Notes under the pieces: generated by a model
Database searches by the model: none
Told to the model about the DNA's origin: nothing
Seen by the model: the letters and a program-made list of their open reading frames with translations, nothing else
Source of the DNA: Bacillota bacterium
GTDB taxonomy: Bacteria; Bacillota; Clostridia; Lachnospirales; Lachnospiraceae
Direction: 5' to 3'
Assembly (NCBI GenBank): GCA_023423335.1
Contig: JAFAFU010000084.1
Coordinates: 1-64,000, forward strand
DNA length: 64,000 nt
Shown here: one piece after another, positions 8,076 through 16,868 of the stretch
Position numbering within the stretch: position 1 is the stretch's first letter
Layout: each line of letters begins with the position of its first letter
Translations under genes and position numbers: made by a program

Positions 8076-10175
8076 TTAGAAGATAAACTTCCTGGCATAA
8101 CGATTCATTTCTTCCGACATTTCTGACAGCAGATTGCTTAAGTCGGCAATCTCATTCAGATAGGAGTGCTGTTCCTGCACCGATACGGACACTTCCTCGG
8201 TTCCTGCCGCATTCTCCTCCGAGGTGGCAGAAAGATCCATGATAATCCGTATTACTTCATTCTTTTTCTTATCCATTTCTATTATGGAATCACTTAGGGT
8301 ATGGATATTCTCCCTGGTATCAACAATCGCCTCGGCAATTCCGGCAAATTTGGCCTGAGTAAGCTCCACGCTCTGAGCCTGCTGATTGACTGTTTTCGTG
8401 ATTTTGGAAACCTTTTCAATGGAAGCCTGGGACTTATTGCTTAATTCCTGAACAACACCGGCGATCTCCTTGGATAATCGGTCTGCAGATACGGCAAGGG
8501 TTTCGACTTCCTTTGCAACCACCGAGAAGCCCATTCCGCTTTCACCGGCTCTGGCGGCCTCAATGGAAGCATTCAATGCAAGAAGTTTCGTCTGATTTGT
8601 GATGCCGCCAATCATAAGACTGATTTCTTCAATTCTGGCCGCACTCTCGTTCGTATCCCGGAACACCTGATAAATCTCCTCAGACATGCTCTTGCTGGCT
8701 TCTGCCTTTGTAACCAGATCCTTCATAAGGGAAAGGCCTTCCTCCTTTAACTGGTCAACCTTGTCAGAGGAATGATGCAGACCGGTCATGTTTTGCTGTT
8801 CCTTTTCAATTAACTGCTCCATTTCCGCTATATGGTGGGAACCGGTCTGGGTATTTTCAGCCAAATCCTGATTACCTGCCGCTATTTGCTCAATGGCCAG
8901 AGAGATCTCCCCCATCATAGAGGTAAACTGCTTGATCATCTGATCCAGCTTCTGAGAGGAGGCTGAGATTTTCTTGGAGATCTCGGAGTTTTCCGACAGC
9001 AGCTGCTTCGTGGAGTTTGTAATCGCTTGAAAAGCCAGGGCAAGACGTCCGGTCTCATCCTTTTTCTTCTTGTATTTTTCGTTCACATCTGCGGAGAAAT
9101 CTCCCTGAGACATCCGATGACAGATACCGGTCAGGTATTCCAGCGGCATTGACATCTGCCTTGATACAAGATAGATAATAATCAGGCTGGCTGTGACAAA
9201 TATAAAGGATATCAATATAAAACGGTATAGTAAATCATGTATCCCGGACAGAGCTTCGTCCTTGTTTATTTCCAGGCCGATGGACCAATTACCGTTGGTA
9301 ATCGGGGCATAGCCCATTATTTTTTTAACACCCTGAAATTCGTACTCTCCATATCCGGTTTTCCCCTCCAGCATGGACTTCTGAATATCATAAAAATTAG
9401 AATAACCGATCAGGTTCTCTCCGCTATTGTCTGCTTCCACCGTTGCCGAGGATACGGCATCCTCAGTTCCGGTTGCCGAGGATACGGCATCCGTACTTCC
9501 CTCCGATATCTGGCCATGCTCCGAAGTAATGGCGTCAATAACGGACTGCATCTGTTCTTTATTGGAATGGGCAATTGTATTGCCCTGCCGGTTGATAATA
9601 AATGCCGAGCCTGTTTGTCCGCTGGCAGATTCACCTGCCAGGTCACCCAGCTCATAGCCGTCTCTGATCCCGATTAGAACTCCTGTAACCTGACCGTCTG
9701 ACCTGACCGGAACGGCATAAATCATGATGAGACTTCCGTCACTGAATAGTAAGGGCTCCGTAACGGTATTCTCGCCCTGTAAACCTCTCTGGAAATAATC
9801 CATATTCCTCAGGTCTATACTGCTGCCGTCTTCATAAAATGCATAGCCGTCCCGATTGGCATAGGCCACATGCAAATAGGAAGCTCTCACCGCCTCATTA
9901 TTCAAAATCTTCCGAATTTCCGGCTCATCACTTGTCCCATTCTCCGAAGGGCGGAAGGCTTCGCAGTAGGACAGGGCTTCCAGAGCGTTAAGGTAATTGG
10001 AAGTCCCGGCATCCAATGCCTTTCCGGCCTTTTCTGCCAGCTGCATCATTGAGTCCCGGGTTTTTGCAGTCAGGGCGCTTTCAGCCGAGCGAAAGGAAGT
10101 TACCAAAAGCCCCAAGCAGATTACCGACAGCAGTACCCCAAACAATAAAGTCATTTTCATTCGTACAGTCTTCAT
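8076..10175 (-). CDS. Methyl-accepting chemotaxis protein, Cache-type sensor
   Basis: A 699-residue chemoreceptor. An N-terminal membrane segment (MTLLFGVLLSVICLGLLV) and a second near residue 320 flank a large extracytoplasmic domain that looks like a double Cache fold (YANRDGYAFYEDG, FIINRQGNTIAHSN). A HAMP region and a long cytoplasmic coiled coil follow. The signalling tip ITNQTKLLALNASIEAARAGE and FSVVAKEVETLA are intact, so it should couple to CheA/CheW. The start at 10175 is preferred over a longer N-terminus because GGGAGAG lies just before it. In the extracellular linker the sequence DAVSSAT occurs twice, from a 30-nt duplication at 9442-9492. No che genes are nearby, so it is an orphan receptor; its ligand is unknown. 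Confidence 0.9.
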   Translation of the reverse strand: MKTVRMKMTLLFGVLLSVICLGLLVTSFRSAESALTAKTRDSMMQLAEKAGKALDAGTSNYLNALEALSYCEAFRPSENGTSDEPEIRKILNNEAVRASYLHVAYANRDGYAFYEDGSSIDLRNMDYFQRGLQGENTVTEPLLFSDGSLIMIYAVPVRSDGQVTGVLIGIRDGYELGDLAGESASGQTGSAFIINRQGNTIAHSNKEQMQSVIDAITSEHGQISEGSTDAVSSATGTEDAVSSATVEADNSGENLIGYSNFYDIQKSMLEGKTGYGEYEFQGVKKIMGYAPITNGNWSIGLEINKDEALSGIHDLLYRFILISFIFVTASLIIIYLVSRQMSMPLEYLTGICHRMSQGDFSADVNEKYKKKKDETGRLALAFQAITNSTKQLLSENSEISKKISASSQKLDQMIKQFTSMMGEISLAIEQIAAGNQDLAENTQTGSHHIAEMEQLIEKEQQNMTGLHHSSDKVDQLKEEGLSLMKDLVTKAEASKSMSEEIYQVFRDTNESAARIEEISLMIGGITNQTKLLALNASIEAARAGESGMGFSVVAKEVETLAVSADRLSKEIAGVVQELSNKSQASIEKVSKITKTVNQQAQSVELTQAKFAGIAEAIVDTRENIHTLSDSIIEMDKKKNEVIRIIMDLSATSEENAAGTEEVSVSVQEQHSYLNEIADLSNLLSEMSEEMNRYARKFIF

Positions 10176-10413
10176 GTTTTCTCTCCCACGCACATTCATT
10201 ATTTTTATCAATAATTCAATCCCGCAACTGCAGCTGTCTGCGGCAATTAACCCGGGTAAATAGCTGTATCCGAAGAAGAACCGCAAATAGATGCTTATTA
10301 TGATAATAATTACTAATATTATTATAAGCAATATGGAAGCGATGTCAATCTATTTTCTGATAAACTGTTATGAAATAATTATAAAATCGGCATAGAGGAG
10401 GGAACGCGGTTCC

Positions 10414-11751
10414 TTATAGAATAATAATACCATTTTTATATTCATTTAAAAGGGTGGTATTATATTTTCCGTAAACTGCCTGGTTATAGATATGGGCTGC
10501 AAAGATGTCCTGGGACAGCATCTGCCTGCCAAGGGGTCCCAGCTGGTTATCCGCTTTGGTTACCTTGGTTATGACAGGAATCTGTCCATGATCCGTAATC
10601 CTCCTGAGAAGGTGGGAGGATGCACGCCGGAGTCCTAAGACCCGGGCATAAAAGGTATATCCATTCAGAAGAAACCCGTCAAAGGTATCTTTCCTGATAT
10701 TAAGCAGAAGATGGATCAAAGCCCGGTTGATTCGGGTGTGAGTGACATTTCTGGTCTTGATCTGCCTGGTAAGCTCAGCAATGCTGACAAAGGTATTCCG
10801 GATATTTGCCATACGATCTGCCAGATCGGAGCTGATATCCACATACTCAGCCAGGGATTTATTATCCTCAGATAAAAGCTTGTACATCAGAATTGGTGCA
10901 AAATCCTCTTCCGTAATGGGAAATGAATGATGGTAACTCCGGCTCAGGAGTTCATACACATCCTCAGGCACGCTGCTTCTGACCTCTGAAAGACCGAAGA
11001 CATTGTCTTCAGTCCTTAAGGCGCTGCGGATTGCAGTAGCTGAACTGATGACCGGATGATCTGTCCTGTCCTTTGTAGAAGCCTTCTCAGGAAAAGGTTG
11101 ATGAAGCGTGCAGGGAGAGGTTATCCGGTCTGACAACTCGGTATCATGGTAATGGGCAGACTGTCTCAGGATTGTAACCGGCGCCACCTGAGAGGAGAGT
11201 CTGTGCAGAGCTTTCATGTATTCCAGACCGAGTATATTATTCGGTTCGGATAATATGGCCTCAATACTCCTATCGGACAGCTTGTCTCCAGCAGAGGGAT
11301 ACATATGCCCGACAGCTTTTGCTCTGGCAGCCGGATAAGTCAGACCCTCCTTCATATAGGAAAATAGTTTTTCTTCGTAAAGCCCGGGAGAACTTAGTAG
11401 AAATTCTGCAGTTTCCTCCAGTAAAGCGATATCACCGCATTCACTGCCAAAGCACAGATAATCTACGATGCCCAGCTTATTTAAGAGAGATACCGCGCCC
11501 ATGGCGAAAAATTCGGCACTGCCGGCAGCATAACAGACGGGCAGCTCCAGAACAATATCCGCACCGTTATTCAGAGCCATTCTGGTGCGGCTGTATTTAT
11601 CAATAATTGCCGGGGTTCCCCGTTGGACGAAATTACCGCTCATTACTGCGATAACGTAATCCGCTCCGGTAACCCTTCTCGCTTCCTCAATATGATATTT
11701 GTGACCGTTATGGAATGGATTATATTCCACGATGATGCCTGCTACCTTCAT
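10414..11751 (-). CDS. tmcAL: tRNA(Met) cytidine acetate ligase TmcAL (YlbM family)
   Basis: A 445-residue nucleotidyltransferase-fold enzyme. TmcAL uses acetate and ATP to form N4-acetylcytidine at the wobble base of elongator tRNA-Met. The N-terminal VEYNPFHNGHKYHIEEA carries the HxGH nucleotide-binding motif, and VMSGNFVQRGTPAIIDKYSR and LELPVCYAAGSAEFFA are typical of the family. Length is slightly above the Bacillus protein. It belongs to the same ylb neighbourhood as rsmD, coaD and ylbJ. A short GC stem (GGAAC-GCG-GTTCC, 10402-10414) overlaps its 3' end without a T run. Confidence 0.92.
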   Translation of the reverse strand: MKVAGIIVEYNPFHNGHKYHIEEARRVTGADYVIAVMSGNFVQRGTPAIIDKYSRTRMALNNGADIVLELPVCYAAGSAEFFAMGAVSLLNKLGIVDYLCFGSECGDIALLEETAEFLLSSPGLYEEKLFSYMKEGLTYPAARAKAVGHMYPSAGDKLSDRSIEAILSEPNNILGLEYMKALHRLSSQVAPVTILRQSAHYHDTELSDRITSPCTLHQPFPEKASTKDRTDHPVISSATAIRSALRTEDNVFGLSEVRSSVPEDVYELLSRSYHHSFPITEEDFAPILMYKLLSEDNKSLAEYVDISSDLADRMANIRNTFVSIAELTRQIKTRNVTHTRINRALIHLLLNIRKDTFDGFLLNGYTFYARVLGLRRASSHLLRRITDHGQIPVITKVTKADNQLGPLGRQMLSQDIFAAHIYNQAVYGKYNTTLLNEYKNGIIIL

Positions 11752-11795
11752 TTACCTACCTTCGTTTCGATATGTTTTTATAGGCTTGATGTATT

Positions 11796-11882
11796 CTGAA
11801 TAATTGATGTTTCAGGTGTGTCATCAAAGCGTGTAAACACGCTTGGCACAAACTAACGCAAAGGGAAGGCGTATTTGGTTAG
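11796..11882 (+). repeat. Structured repeat element, copy A
   Basis: First of three related elements (others at 31435 and 39223). It shares TGTCATCAAAGCGTGTAA, CTTGGCACAAACTAA and GCAAAGGG with the others. An inner stem AAGCGTG (11827-11833) pairs perfectly with CACGCTT (11838-11844). A second hairpin ACGC (11856-11859) pairs with GCGT (11869-11872) around the loop AAAGGGAAG, with TTAG at 11879-11882 able to close CTAA. The 5' hairpin is shorter (CTGAA 11796-11800 with TTCAG 11811-11815), and the 5' arm of the outer stem seen in copies B and C is lost. It lies in the spacer between tmcAL and pta. Confidence 0.7.
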
Positions 11883-12107
11883 CGTGATACAAAACATAGT
11901 TCATTCGCAACACGCTTCTGCCCGGATGAAGTACGTAGTGGTACGTAAGGCCCTAAAACATTGGTAAATATACAGAAAAAGGTTGCCTCCCTGCATACAC
12001 ATAACCTAAAATGGGGATATCAGTATAATATAGTTAAATTATATCGAAAATACCAGAGAAAGACAAGCAGAAGCTGCTATTTTTGTGCTTTGGGTAACAA
12101 AAAATAC
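11883..12107 (+). other. Remaining spacer between copy A and the pta promoter
   Basis: No convincing coding sequence. It contains a small TACGTA inverted pair (around 11931-11948) and AT-rich DNA. An 85-codon frame runs from 11961 through the pta promoter, but it lacks a ribosome-binding site and is judged non-coding. Confidence 0.4.
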
Positions 12108-12136
12108 TTGTTATTGAATCGGACTTGCACTATAAT
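12108..12136 (+). promoter_or_regulatory. Promoter of pta-ackA
   Basis: TTGTTA at 12108-12113 and a perfect TATAAT at 12131-12136 are spaced by 17 nt, about 65 nt upstream of pta. Confidence 0.75.
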
Positions 12137-12204
12137 AAAATTTATGGGTTTTACTAATTTTGTACATACTATAACAAGGAAGATGTTAGGAAGGAGAAAA
12201 CATC

Positions 12205-13203
12205 ATGGGATTTATTGATGTAATTAAAGAAAGAGCAAGAAAAAATATGAAAACAATCGTATTACCGGAGACGAGTGACAGAAGAGTACTGGAAGCAGCA
12301 CATACGATTCTGGAAGAAGGCATTGCAAATATCGTTCTGGTAGGCAGCCAGGAGGAGATTGCAAAGAATTCACAGGGTCTGGATCTGTCCAAGGCAAACG
12401 TAATTGATCCTAATAATACTGATAAACTGCAGTCCTATATTGACCAGTTCGTTGAGTTAAGAAAGAGTAAGGGTATGACGTCGGAGGAAGCAAAGGAGCT
12501 TTTAACGAAGGATTATCCTTATTTTGGCATGATGATGGTAAAGACCGGAGATGCCGATGGTCTGGTATCCGGAGCGATCCACTCCACAGCCGATACGCTT
12601 CGTCCTGCCCTCCAGATTTTAAAGACAGCGCCCGGAACCAAGCTGGTATCCGCTTTCTTCCTTATGGTAGTGCCGAATTGTGAATATGGTGCAGAGGGCA
12701 CTTTTATTTTTGCAGACTGCGGATTAAATCAGAATCCGAATGCCGAAGAACTGGCAGCAATCGCAGGAAGCAGTGCGAAGAGCTTTGAGCTTTTAGTAGA
12801 AAAAGAAGCGGTTGTTGCTATGCTGTCCCATTCCACAAAGGGCAGTGCAAAGCATGCGGATGTCGATAAGGTAGTGGAAGCAACCAGAATTGCCAAGGAA
12901 TTATATCCTGAGGTCAATCTGGACGGTGAATTCCAGTTGGATGCCGCAATTGTTCCGAAGATCGGCGCTTCCAAAGCTCCGGGCAGCAAGACGGCAGGGA
13001 ATGCGAATGTTCTTGTGTTCCCGGATCTGGATGCAGGAAACATCAGTTATAAGATTGTGGAGAGACTGGCAAAGGCGGAGGCATACGGTCCGGTTACCCA
13101 GGGTATCGCAAAGCCGGTAAATGATCTGTCCAGAGGCTGTTCTGCCAATGATATCGTAGGTGTTGTAGCAATCACTGCCGTTCAGGCATCTGCTGTAAAA
13201 TAA
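12205..13203 (+). CDS. pta: Phosphate acetyltransferase
   Basis: A 332-residue short-form Pta that converts acetyl-CoA and phosphate to acetyl phosphate. Family landmarks are VLPETSDRRVLEAA near the N-terminus, DGLVSGAIHSTADTLRPALQI in the middle, and GNVLVFPDL-like NVLVFPDLDAGNISYK followed by GPVTQGIAKPVNDLSRGC near the C-terminus. The 16-nt gap to ackA and a shared promoter make a classic pta-ackA operon, producing ATP by substrate-level phosphorylation during acetate fermentation. The start follows AGGAAGGAG. Confidence 0.96.
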   Translation: MGFIDVIKERARKNMKTIVLPETSDRRVLEAAHTILEEGIANIVLVGSQEEIAKNSQGLDLSKANVIDPNNTDKLQSYIDQFVELRKSKGMTSEEAKELLTKDYPYFGMMMVKTGDADGLVSGAIHSTADTLRPALQILKTAPGTKLVSAFFLMVVPNCEYGAEGTFIFADCGLNQNPNAEELAAIAGSSAKSFELLVEKEAVVAMLSHSTKGSAKHADVDKVVEATRIAKELYPEVNLDGEFQLDAAIVPKIGASKAPGSKTAGNANVLVFPDLDAGNISYKIVERLAKAEAYGPVTQGIAKPVNDLSRGCSANDIVGVVAITAVQASAVK

Positions 13204-13219
13204 GGTTGGAGGAAAACAA

Positions 13220-14410
13220 ATGAAAGTATTAGTCATTAATTGCGGAAGCTCATCATTAAAATATCAATTAGTCGATTCCGATACCGAGTCGGCATTGGCG
13301 GTCGGGATCTGTGAACGTATCGGACAGGAAGCAAGTGTATTGAAGCATACCCCGGCGGACGGCGAAAAGGTTGTAAAAGAGGCTTCCATGCCGAGCCATC
13401 AGACTGCGGTGCAGATGGTACTTAATGCATTAACAGACAAAAACCACGGAGTAATTGCCGATTTATCGGAAATCGGTGCGGTCGGACACCGGGTTGTACA
13501 TGGCGGAGAAAAATTCGCGGTATCCACCATCATAACCGATGAAGTAATTCAAGCGATTGAGGAGTGCAATGATCTGGCGCCGCTTCATAATCCGGCAAAC
13601 CTGATCGGTATCCATGCCTGTGCAAGTTTGATGCAGGGTGTTCCGATGGTAGCGGTATTCGATACGGCCTTCCATCAGTCCATGCCCGCAAAGGCCTATC
13701 TGTATGGTATTCCTCATGAATATTATGCTAACTACAAAATCAGAAAATATGGCTTCCATGGAACCAGCCACAGCTTTGTATCCAAGCGTGCGGCAGAATA
13801 CTGCGGTCTTGCTCTGAAAAATTCCAAGATCATCGTATGCCACCTGGGCAACGGAGCCAGCATCACGGCTATATTGAACGGTAAATCGGTTGATACCAGC
13901 ATGGGCTTTACTCCGTTATCCGGTCTTGTCATGGGTACCAGAAGCGGTGATATCGATCCTTCTATTATCGAGTTTATTGCGAAGAAGGAGAACAAGAATC
14001 TGGATCAGATTATGAACCTGCTGAATAAGCAGTCCGGCGTCCAGGGGATGTCCAATGTATCCAGCGACTTCAGAGATATCAATGCGGCGATGGATACCGG
14101 TAACGAGCTGGCCAGGTCAGCCTTTGACGTATTTGTATATCGTGTTGCCAAGTTTATCGGCGGCTATGTGGCTGCCATGAATGGTGTGGATGCGATTGCG
14201 TTTACGGCAGGAGTCGGTGAGAACGATCATAAGGTAAGAGAAGAAGTATGCGAATACCTGGGCTATCTGGGTATCACCATGGATAAGGAAGCGAATAAGG
14301 CAAGGGGGAAAGAAATTATGCTTTCCACACCGGATTCCAAGGTGAAGGTTGCTATTATCCCTACCAACGAGGAGCTTGCGATCGCCAGGGAAACCGTAGC
14401 TTTATTATAA
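13220..14410 (+). CDS. ackA: Acetate kinase
   Basis: A 396-residue ASKHA-superfamily kinase converting acetyl phosphate and ADP to acetate and ATP. The N-terminal VLVINCGSSSLKYQL, the HRVVHGGEKF motif, the HLGNGASI phosphate-binding loop, the TPLSGLVMGTRSGDIDP motif and the FTAGVGEND adenosine motif are all present, and the length is standard. TTGGAGG precedes the start. It is the second gene of the pta operon. Confidence 0.97.
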   Translation: MKVLVINCGSSSLKYQLVDSDTESALAVGICERIGQEASVLKHTPADGEKVVKEASMPSHQTAVQMVLNALTDKNHGVIADLSEIGAVGHRVVHGGEKFAVSTIITDEVIQAIEECNDLAPLHNPANLIGIHACASLMQGVPMVAVFDTAFHQSMPAKAYLYGIPHEYYANYKIRKYGFHGTSHSFVSKRAAEYCGLALKNSKIIVCHLGNGASITAILNGKSVDTSMGFTPLSGLVMGTRSGDIDPSIIEFIAKKENKNLDQIMNLLNKQSGVQGMSNVSSDFRDINAAMDTGNELARSAFDVFVYRVAKFIGGYVAAMNGVDAIAFTAGVGENDHKVREEVCEYLGYLGITMDKEANKARGKEIMLSTPDSKVKVAIIPTNEELAIARETVALL

Positions 14411-14417
14411 CTTTTCA

Positions 14418-14446
14418 TTGACAAACAGGTAGCCAGTAGTTATAAT
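14418..14446 (+). promoter_or_regulatory. Promoter of the ylbN-rpmF operon
   Basis: A consensus TTGACA (14418-14423) and TATAAT (14441-14446) with 17-nt spacing, starting 8 nt after the ackA stop. Confidence 0.85.
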
Positions 14447-14520
14447 ACTTAATAGCGTGCAAAAAGAGTTTTAAAAGCGAAGATTAGAATTCTTTTGCAT
14501 TGGATATTCGGAGAGAAAAT

Positions 14521-15048
14521 ATGCTAATATCTTTATCAGAAATTATGACCACGAAGGATAAGGTTCAACATGTCCGGGCTCCTATTGAGCTGGAGCGGTT
14601 TGAATTCCAGGGTGAAGCCTATGAATTTGCCGGGAAGGATACGGTTGATCTGGTAATCACCAATCTGGGAAATAAGACGGTAATGATAGAGGGCAGCACG
14701 AATATTTCCCTGTTCCTATTCTGTAATAGATGCTTGAAGAAAATGACCTATCCGATGGATATTCATATCATAAAAGAGGTTGATTTTAATCTGACGGAAG
14801 AAGAACGTGCAGAAGGACTGGACGAAACAAATTATATTATTGGATACAATCTGGATGTAGACATATTAATCTATGATGAGATTTTGATGGGTTTTCCGAT
14901 GAAGCTGTTATGCAGCGAGGATTGCAAAGGAATTTGCAAGATCTGCGGAGTGAATCTGAATGAGAAAACCTGCAGCTGTGATAACAGATCATACGATCCC
15001 AGAATGTCAGTAATCCGAGATATCTTTAACAATTTTAAGGAGGTGTGA
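14521..15048 (+). CDS. DUF177 protein (YceD/YlbN family)
   Basis: A 175-residue member of the DUF177 family, found almost universally just upstream of rpmF and implicated in large-subunit rRNA accumulation in other bacteria. A CNRC pair near residue 71 and a CSEDCKGICKICG block near the C-terminus suggest metal binding. The ATG at 14521 is used because GGAGAG lies 6-7 nt upstream. The rpmF Shine-Dalgarno (AAGGAGGTG) overlaps its stop codon, so translation of the two genes is probably coupled. Confidence 0.85.
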   Translation: MLISLSEIMTTKDKVQHVRAPIELERFEFQGEAYEFAGKDTVDLVITNLGNKTVMIEGSTNISLFLFCNRCLKKMTYPMDIHIIKEVDFNLTEEERAEGLDETNYIIGYNLDVDILIYDEILMGFPMKLLCSEDCKGICKICGVNLNEKTCSCDNRSYDPRMSVIRDIFNNFKEV

Positions 15049-15050
15049 CT

Positions 15051-15233
15051 ATGTCTATATGTCCCAAGAACAAATCATCCAAAGCCAGAAGAGACAGCCG
15101 CAGGGCTAATTGGAAAATGAGTGCGCCGAACTTGGTTAAGTGCAGCAAGTGCGGTGAGCTTATGGTTCCTCATAGAGTGTGTAAGGCTTGTGGTTCTTAC
15201 AACAAGAAGGAAATCCTTCCTCAGGCAGAGTAA
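15051..15233 (+). CDS. rpmF: Ribosomal protein bL32
   Basis: A 60-residue L32 with the zinc-ribbon form CSKCGE...CKACG (two CxxC pairs) and the family N-terminus ICPKNKSSKARRDSRRANWKM, close to the usual PKRKTSKSRRDMRRAHWK. The start at 15051 follows AAGGAGGTG by 5 nt. A strong terminator follows directly. Unlike many Firmicutes, plsX-acpP does not follow. Confidence 0.95.
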   Translation: MSICPKNKSSKARRDSRRANWKMSAPNLVKCSKCGELMVPHRVCKACGSYNKKEILPQAE

Positions 15234-15243
15234 TCGTAAAATC

Positions 15244-15276
15244 AAGGCTTCCCGGTATTTTCCGGGGAGCCTTTTT
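15244..15276 (+). terminator. Terminator of ylbN-rpmF
   Basis: A 12-bp stem (AAGGCTTCCCGG at 15244-15255 with 15262-15273, one G-U pair) with its last bases running into TTTTTT. Confidence 0.9.
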
Positions 15277-15298
15277 TCGTGGTTTACATCATTTAGCA

Positions 15299-15775
15299 CT
15301 AAAAGTTAAATTCTTTCTTCCAATCGAAGTCCGCCGATTGCTCTAAACTTGCAGGCCAATGATTGCACCATTTTGGCACACCGGGAGTTTCTACCCGGTC
15401 AAGACTTGGTGTATACGGCTTTATGTCTAGCACGGGCGTTTCGTTATTGGCGTCAATGTAAGCAATTTGAAGGATGCCTTTTGAAAGGTCAGTATAGATA
15501 ACCTGTGCCGTAGTTAATGCGATAGGATTTGGGCGGATGGGCGACCTTGTTGCAAATATACCCATTACAGGCGGAGCCTTTTTGTATGGCTGGGGTGCTT
15601 CAAGTATATTTCTCATTTCCTCATTATCAAAGTCACTGAACCACCAGATAACATTGATATGGCTAAACCCATCTAATGCTTGTAACGCAGGGATATACTT
15701 TGGATCAAGCTCAATGAACATTCCGTCATCGTTTACGTTGATTTTACCGATAGGGTTTACTTGATAATTCTGCAT
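15299..15775 (-). CDS. TrmO/TsaA-like tRNA (N6-threonylcarbamoyladenosine37-N6) methyltransferase
   Basis: A 158-residue single-domain protein of the TrmO (YaeB/TsaA) family, which uses SAM to methylate t6A37 of tRNA-Thr. The diagnostic motifs are DGFSHINVIWWFSDFD, FATRSPIRPNPIALT and DIKPYTPSLD. It lacks the C-terminal extension of E. coli TrmO, as many short homologues do. The ATG at 15775 follows GGAGG by 8 nt; an earlier ATG overlaps that site. It lies downstream of a promoter with a MerR-type operator at 15817-15847, so unlike a housekeeping modification gene it is probably inducible by the adjacent MerR regulator. The exact RNA or small-molecule substrate of this copy is not proven. Confidence 0.85.
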   Translation of the reverse strand: MQNYQVNPIGKINVNDDGMFIELDPKYIPALQALDGFSHINVIWWFSDFDNEEMRNILEAPQPYKKAPPVMGIFATRSPIRPNPIALTTAQVIYTDLSKGILQIAYIDANNETPVLDIKPYTPSLDRVETPGVPKWCNHWPASLEQSADFDWKKEFNF

Positions 15776-15816
15776 AGTGCATACCTCCATAATAAAATTG
15801 ATTTGTCTGTAAATTC

Positions 15817-15847
15817 AGTGTAGACCCTTACATCATGTGAGAGTCAA
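15817..15847 (-). promoter_or_regulatory. MerR-type promoter/operator for the trmO-like gene
   Basis: Read on the minus strand: -35 TTGACT (15842-15847), a 19-nt spacer, and -10 TACACT (15817-15822). The long 19-nt spacer and a near-perfect dyad spanning 15823-15845, with arms GACYCTYACAT around GA, are the hallmark of promoters activated by MerR-family regulators. It is 42 nt upstream of the trmO-like start. Confidence 0.8.
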
Positions 15848-15851
15848 CAGC

Positions 15852-15888
15852 AAAAAAGCGTCCTGCAATAATCTGCAAAACGCTTTTT
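15852..15888 (-). terminator. Terminator of the merR-family gene
   Basis: On the minus strand, AAAGCGTTTTGC pairs with GCAGGACGCTTT (some G-U pairs) and runs into T residues. It ends transcription of the regulator just before the trmO-like promoter, so the two genes are separately transcribed. Confidence 0.7.
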
Positions 15889-15890
15889 AT

Positions 15891-16706
15891 TTATATCTTT
15901 TCCAATGGGATTTGAATTTCGGTCAAATATTGATCGGGGCTTTCCGCATTCCACGGTCCGCGGTGGACAATTTGCCTGCTTTGTCCGCTCATTATATATT
16001 GAATATGCGCTTGTAACCAGTTTGCAAAGGCAAGGTATGCACCCGCAATATTTTCAAAAGACCCATATACCATAGTACATGCCATGATTGGCACAGGTTC
16101 TGTATTCCTGTAGGTAAAACCGCACATATCCTTTCCCGCTTTGGCCACGGGCGCACATATTTCAAGATCAACATCGGTTTCCCTGTAATCTGTGTCATGA
16201 TAAACGGTAAAGGTATTGTTTGAAATGGGAATATTATTTTCCTCTGCGAAAGCCGACATTTCTTTCCACAGTTGACCCTCGGCGTAATAATCACAGACAA
16301 TTCGCCTTAAAGAAAGCACCTGATAACCGGGAATGGATTTGATGGAAACATTGTAGTGCATCGTTATCTTTTCCTGGAGAATATCTCTTTTTGCCAGCTC
16401 GATTTTAGACAGTTTATCTTGTCCGGCCTTAATTGCGCTTTCAATTTCCCAACGTTTACTATCGAGCTGGTCAGTTATAAATTCATTGTTCCAATTATTA
16501 AGGACAACCGCAATTTCAGTGACATTAAAACCCAAATCCCGCAAGAATATAATCCTGTTCAAAGTGGAAATTTGCTCTGTGGAATACAGCCTGTAATTTG
16601 TGAATTTATCGATCTTCGCAGGTTTTAACAAGCCTGTCTCATCATAATATCTTAACATTCGGATTGATACCTGCGTTAATTTGGAAAACTCACCTATTTT
16701 GAACAT
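15891..16706 (-). CDS. MerR family regulator with GyrI-like effector domain
   Basis: A 271-residue regulator. Residues 1-70 form the MerR winged helix (FKIGEFSKLTQVSIRMLRYYDETGLLKPA), residues about 75-110 a dimerisation coiled coil, and residues about 120-271 a GyrI-like/effector-binding domain as in BmrR-type multidrug sensors (VSIKSIPGYQVLSLRR, ICAPV). Such proteins bind amphipathic compounds and untwist 19-bp-spaced promoters. The only such promoter nearby drives the trmO-like gene, so that is the predicted target. The start follows GAGGTGATGTGA. The ligand is unknown. Confidence 0.88.
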   Translation of the reverse strand: MFKIGEFSKLTQVSIRMLRYYDETGLLKPAKIDKFTNYRLYSTEQISTLNRIIFLRDLGFNVTEIAVVLNNWNNEFITDQLDSKRWEIESAIKAGQDKLSKIELAKRDILQEKITMHYNVSIKSIPGYQVLSLRRIVCDYYAEGQLWKEMSAFAEENNIPISNNTFTVYHDTDYRETDVDLEICAPVAKAGKDMCGFTYRNTEPVPIMACTMVYGSFENIAGAYLAFANWLQAHIQYIMSGQSRQIVHRGPWNAESPDQYLTEIQIPLEKI

Positions 16707-16868
16707 TCACATCACCTCTGTATTAAAAATTATATCGTAAGTATTCTAAAACTGCAAATAAATACATCCTTCATCTATTGGCTGCCTATCTCATTTTACC
16801 TGAATTTGATTTCTGAGACGTTAAAGGTCAAACAGGGTGAATAATTCTACTGCCAACCCTTCTCAGGT
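16707..16868. other. Spacer upstream of merR and the sugar transporter
   Basis: No gene and no clear regulatory site was found in this part of the divergent spacer; the minus-strand promoter of the merR gene must lie here but no good match was recognised. Confidence 0.3.

Noticed and set aside
11961..12218. An 85-codon frame upstream of pta
   Set aside because: It contains the pta promoter and reaches into the pta start, has no Shine-Dalgarno and low-complexity composition.
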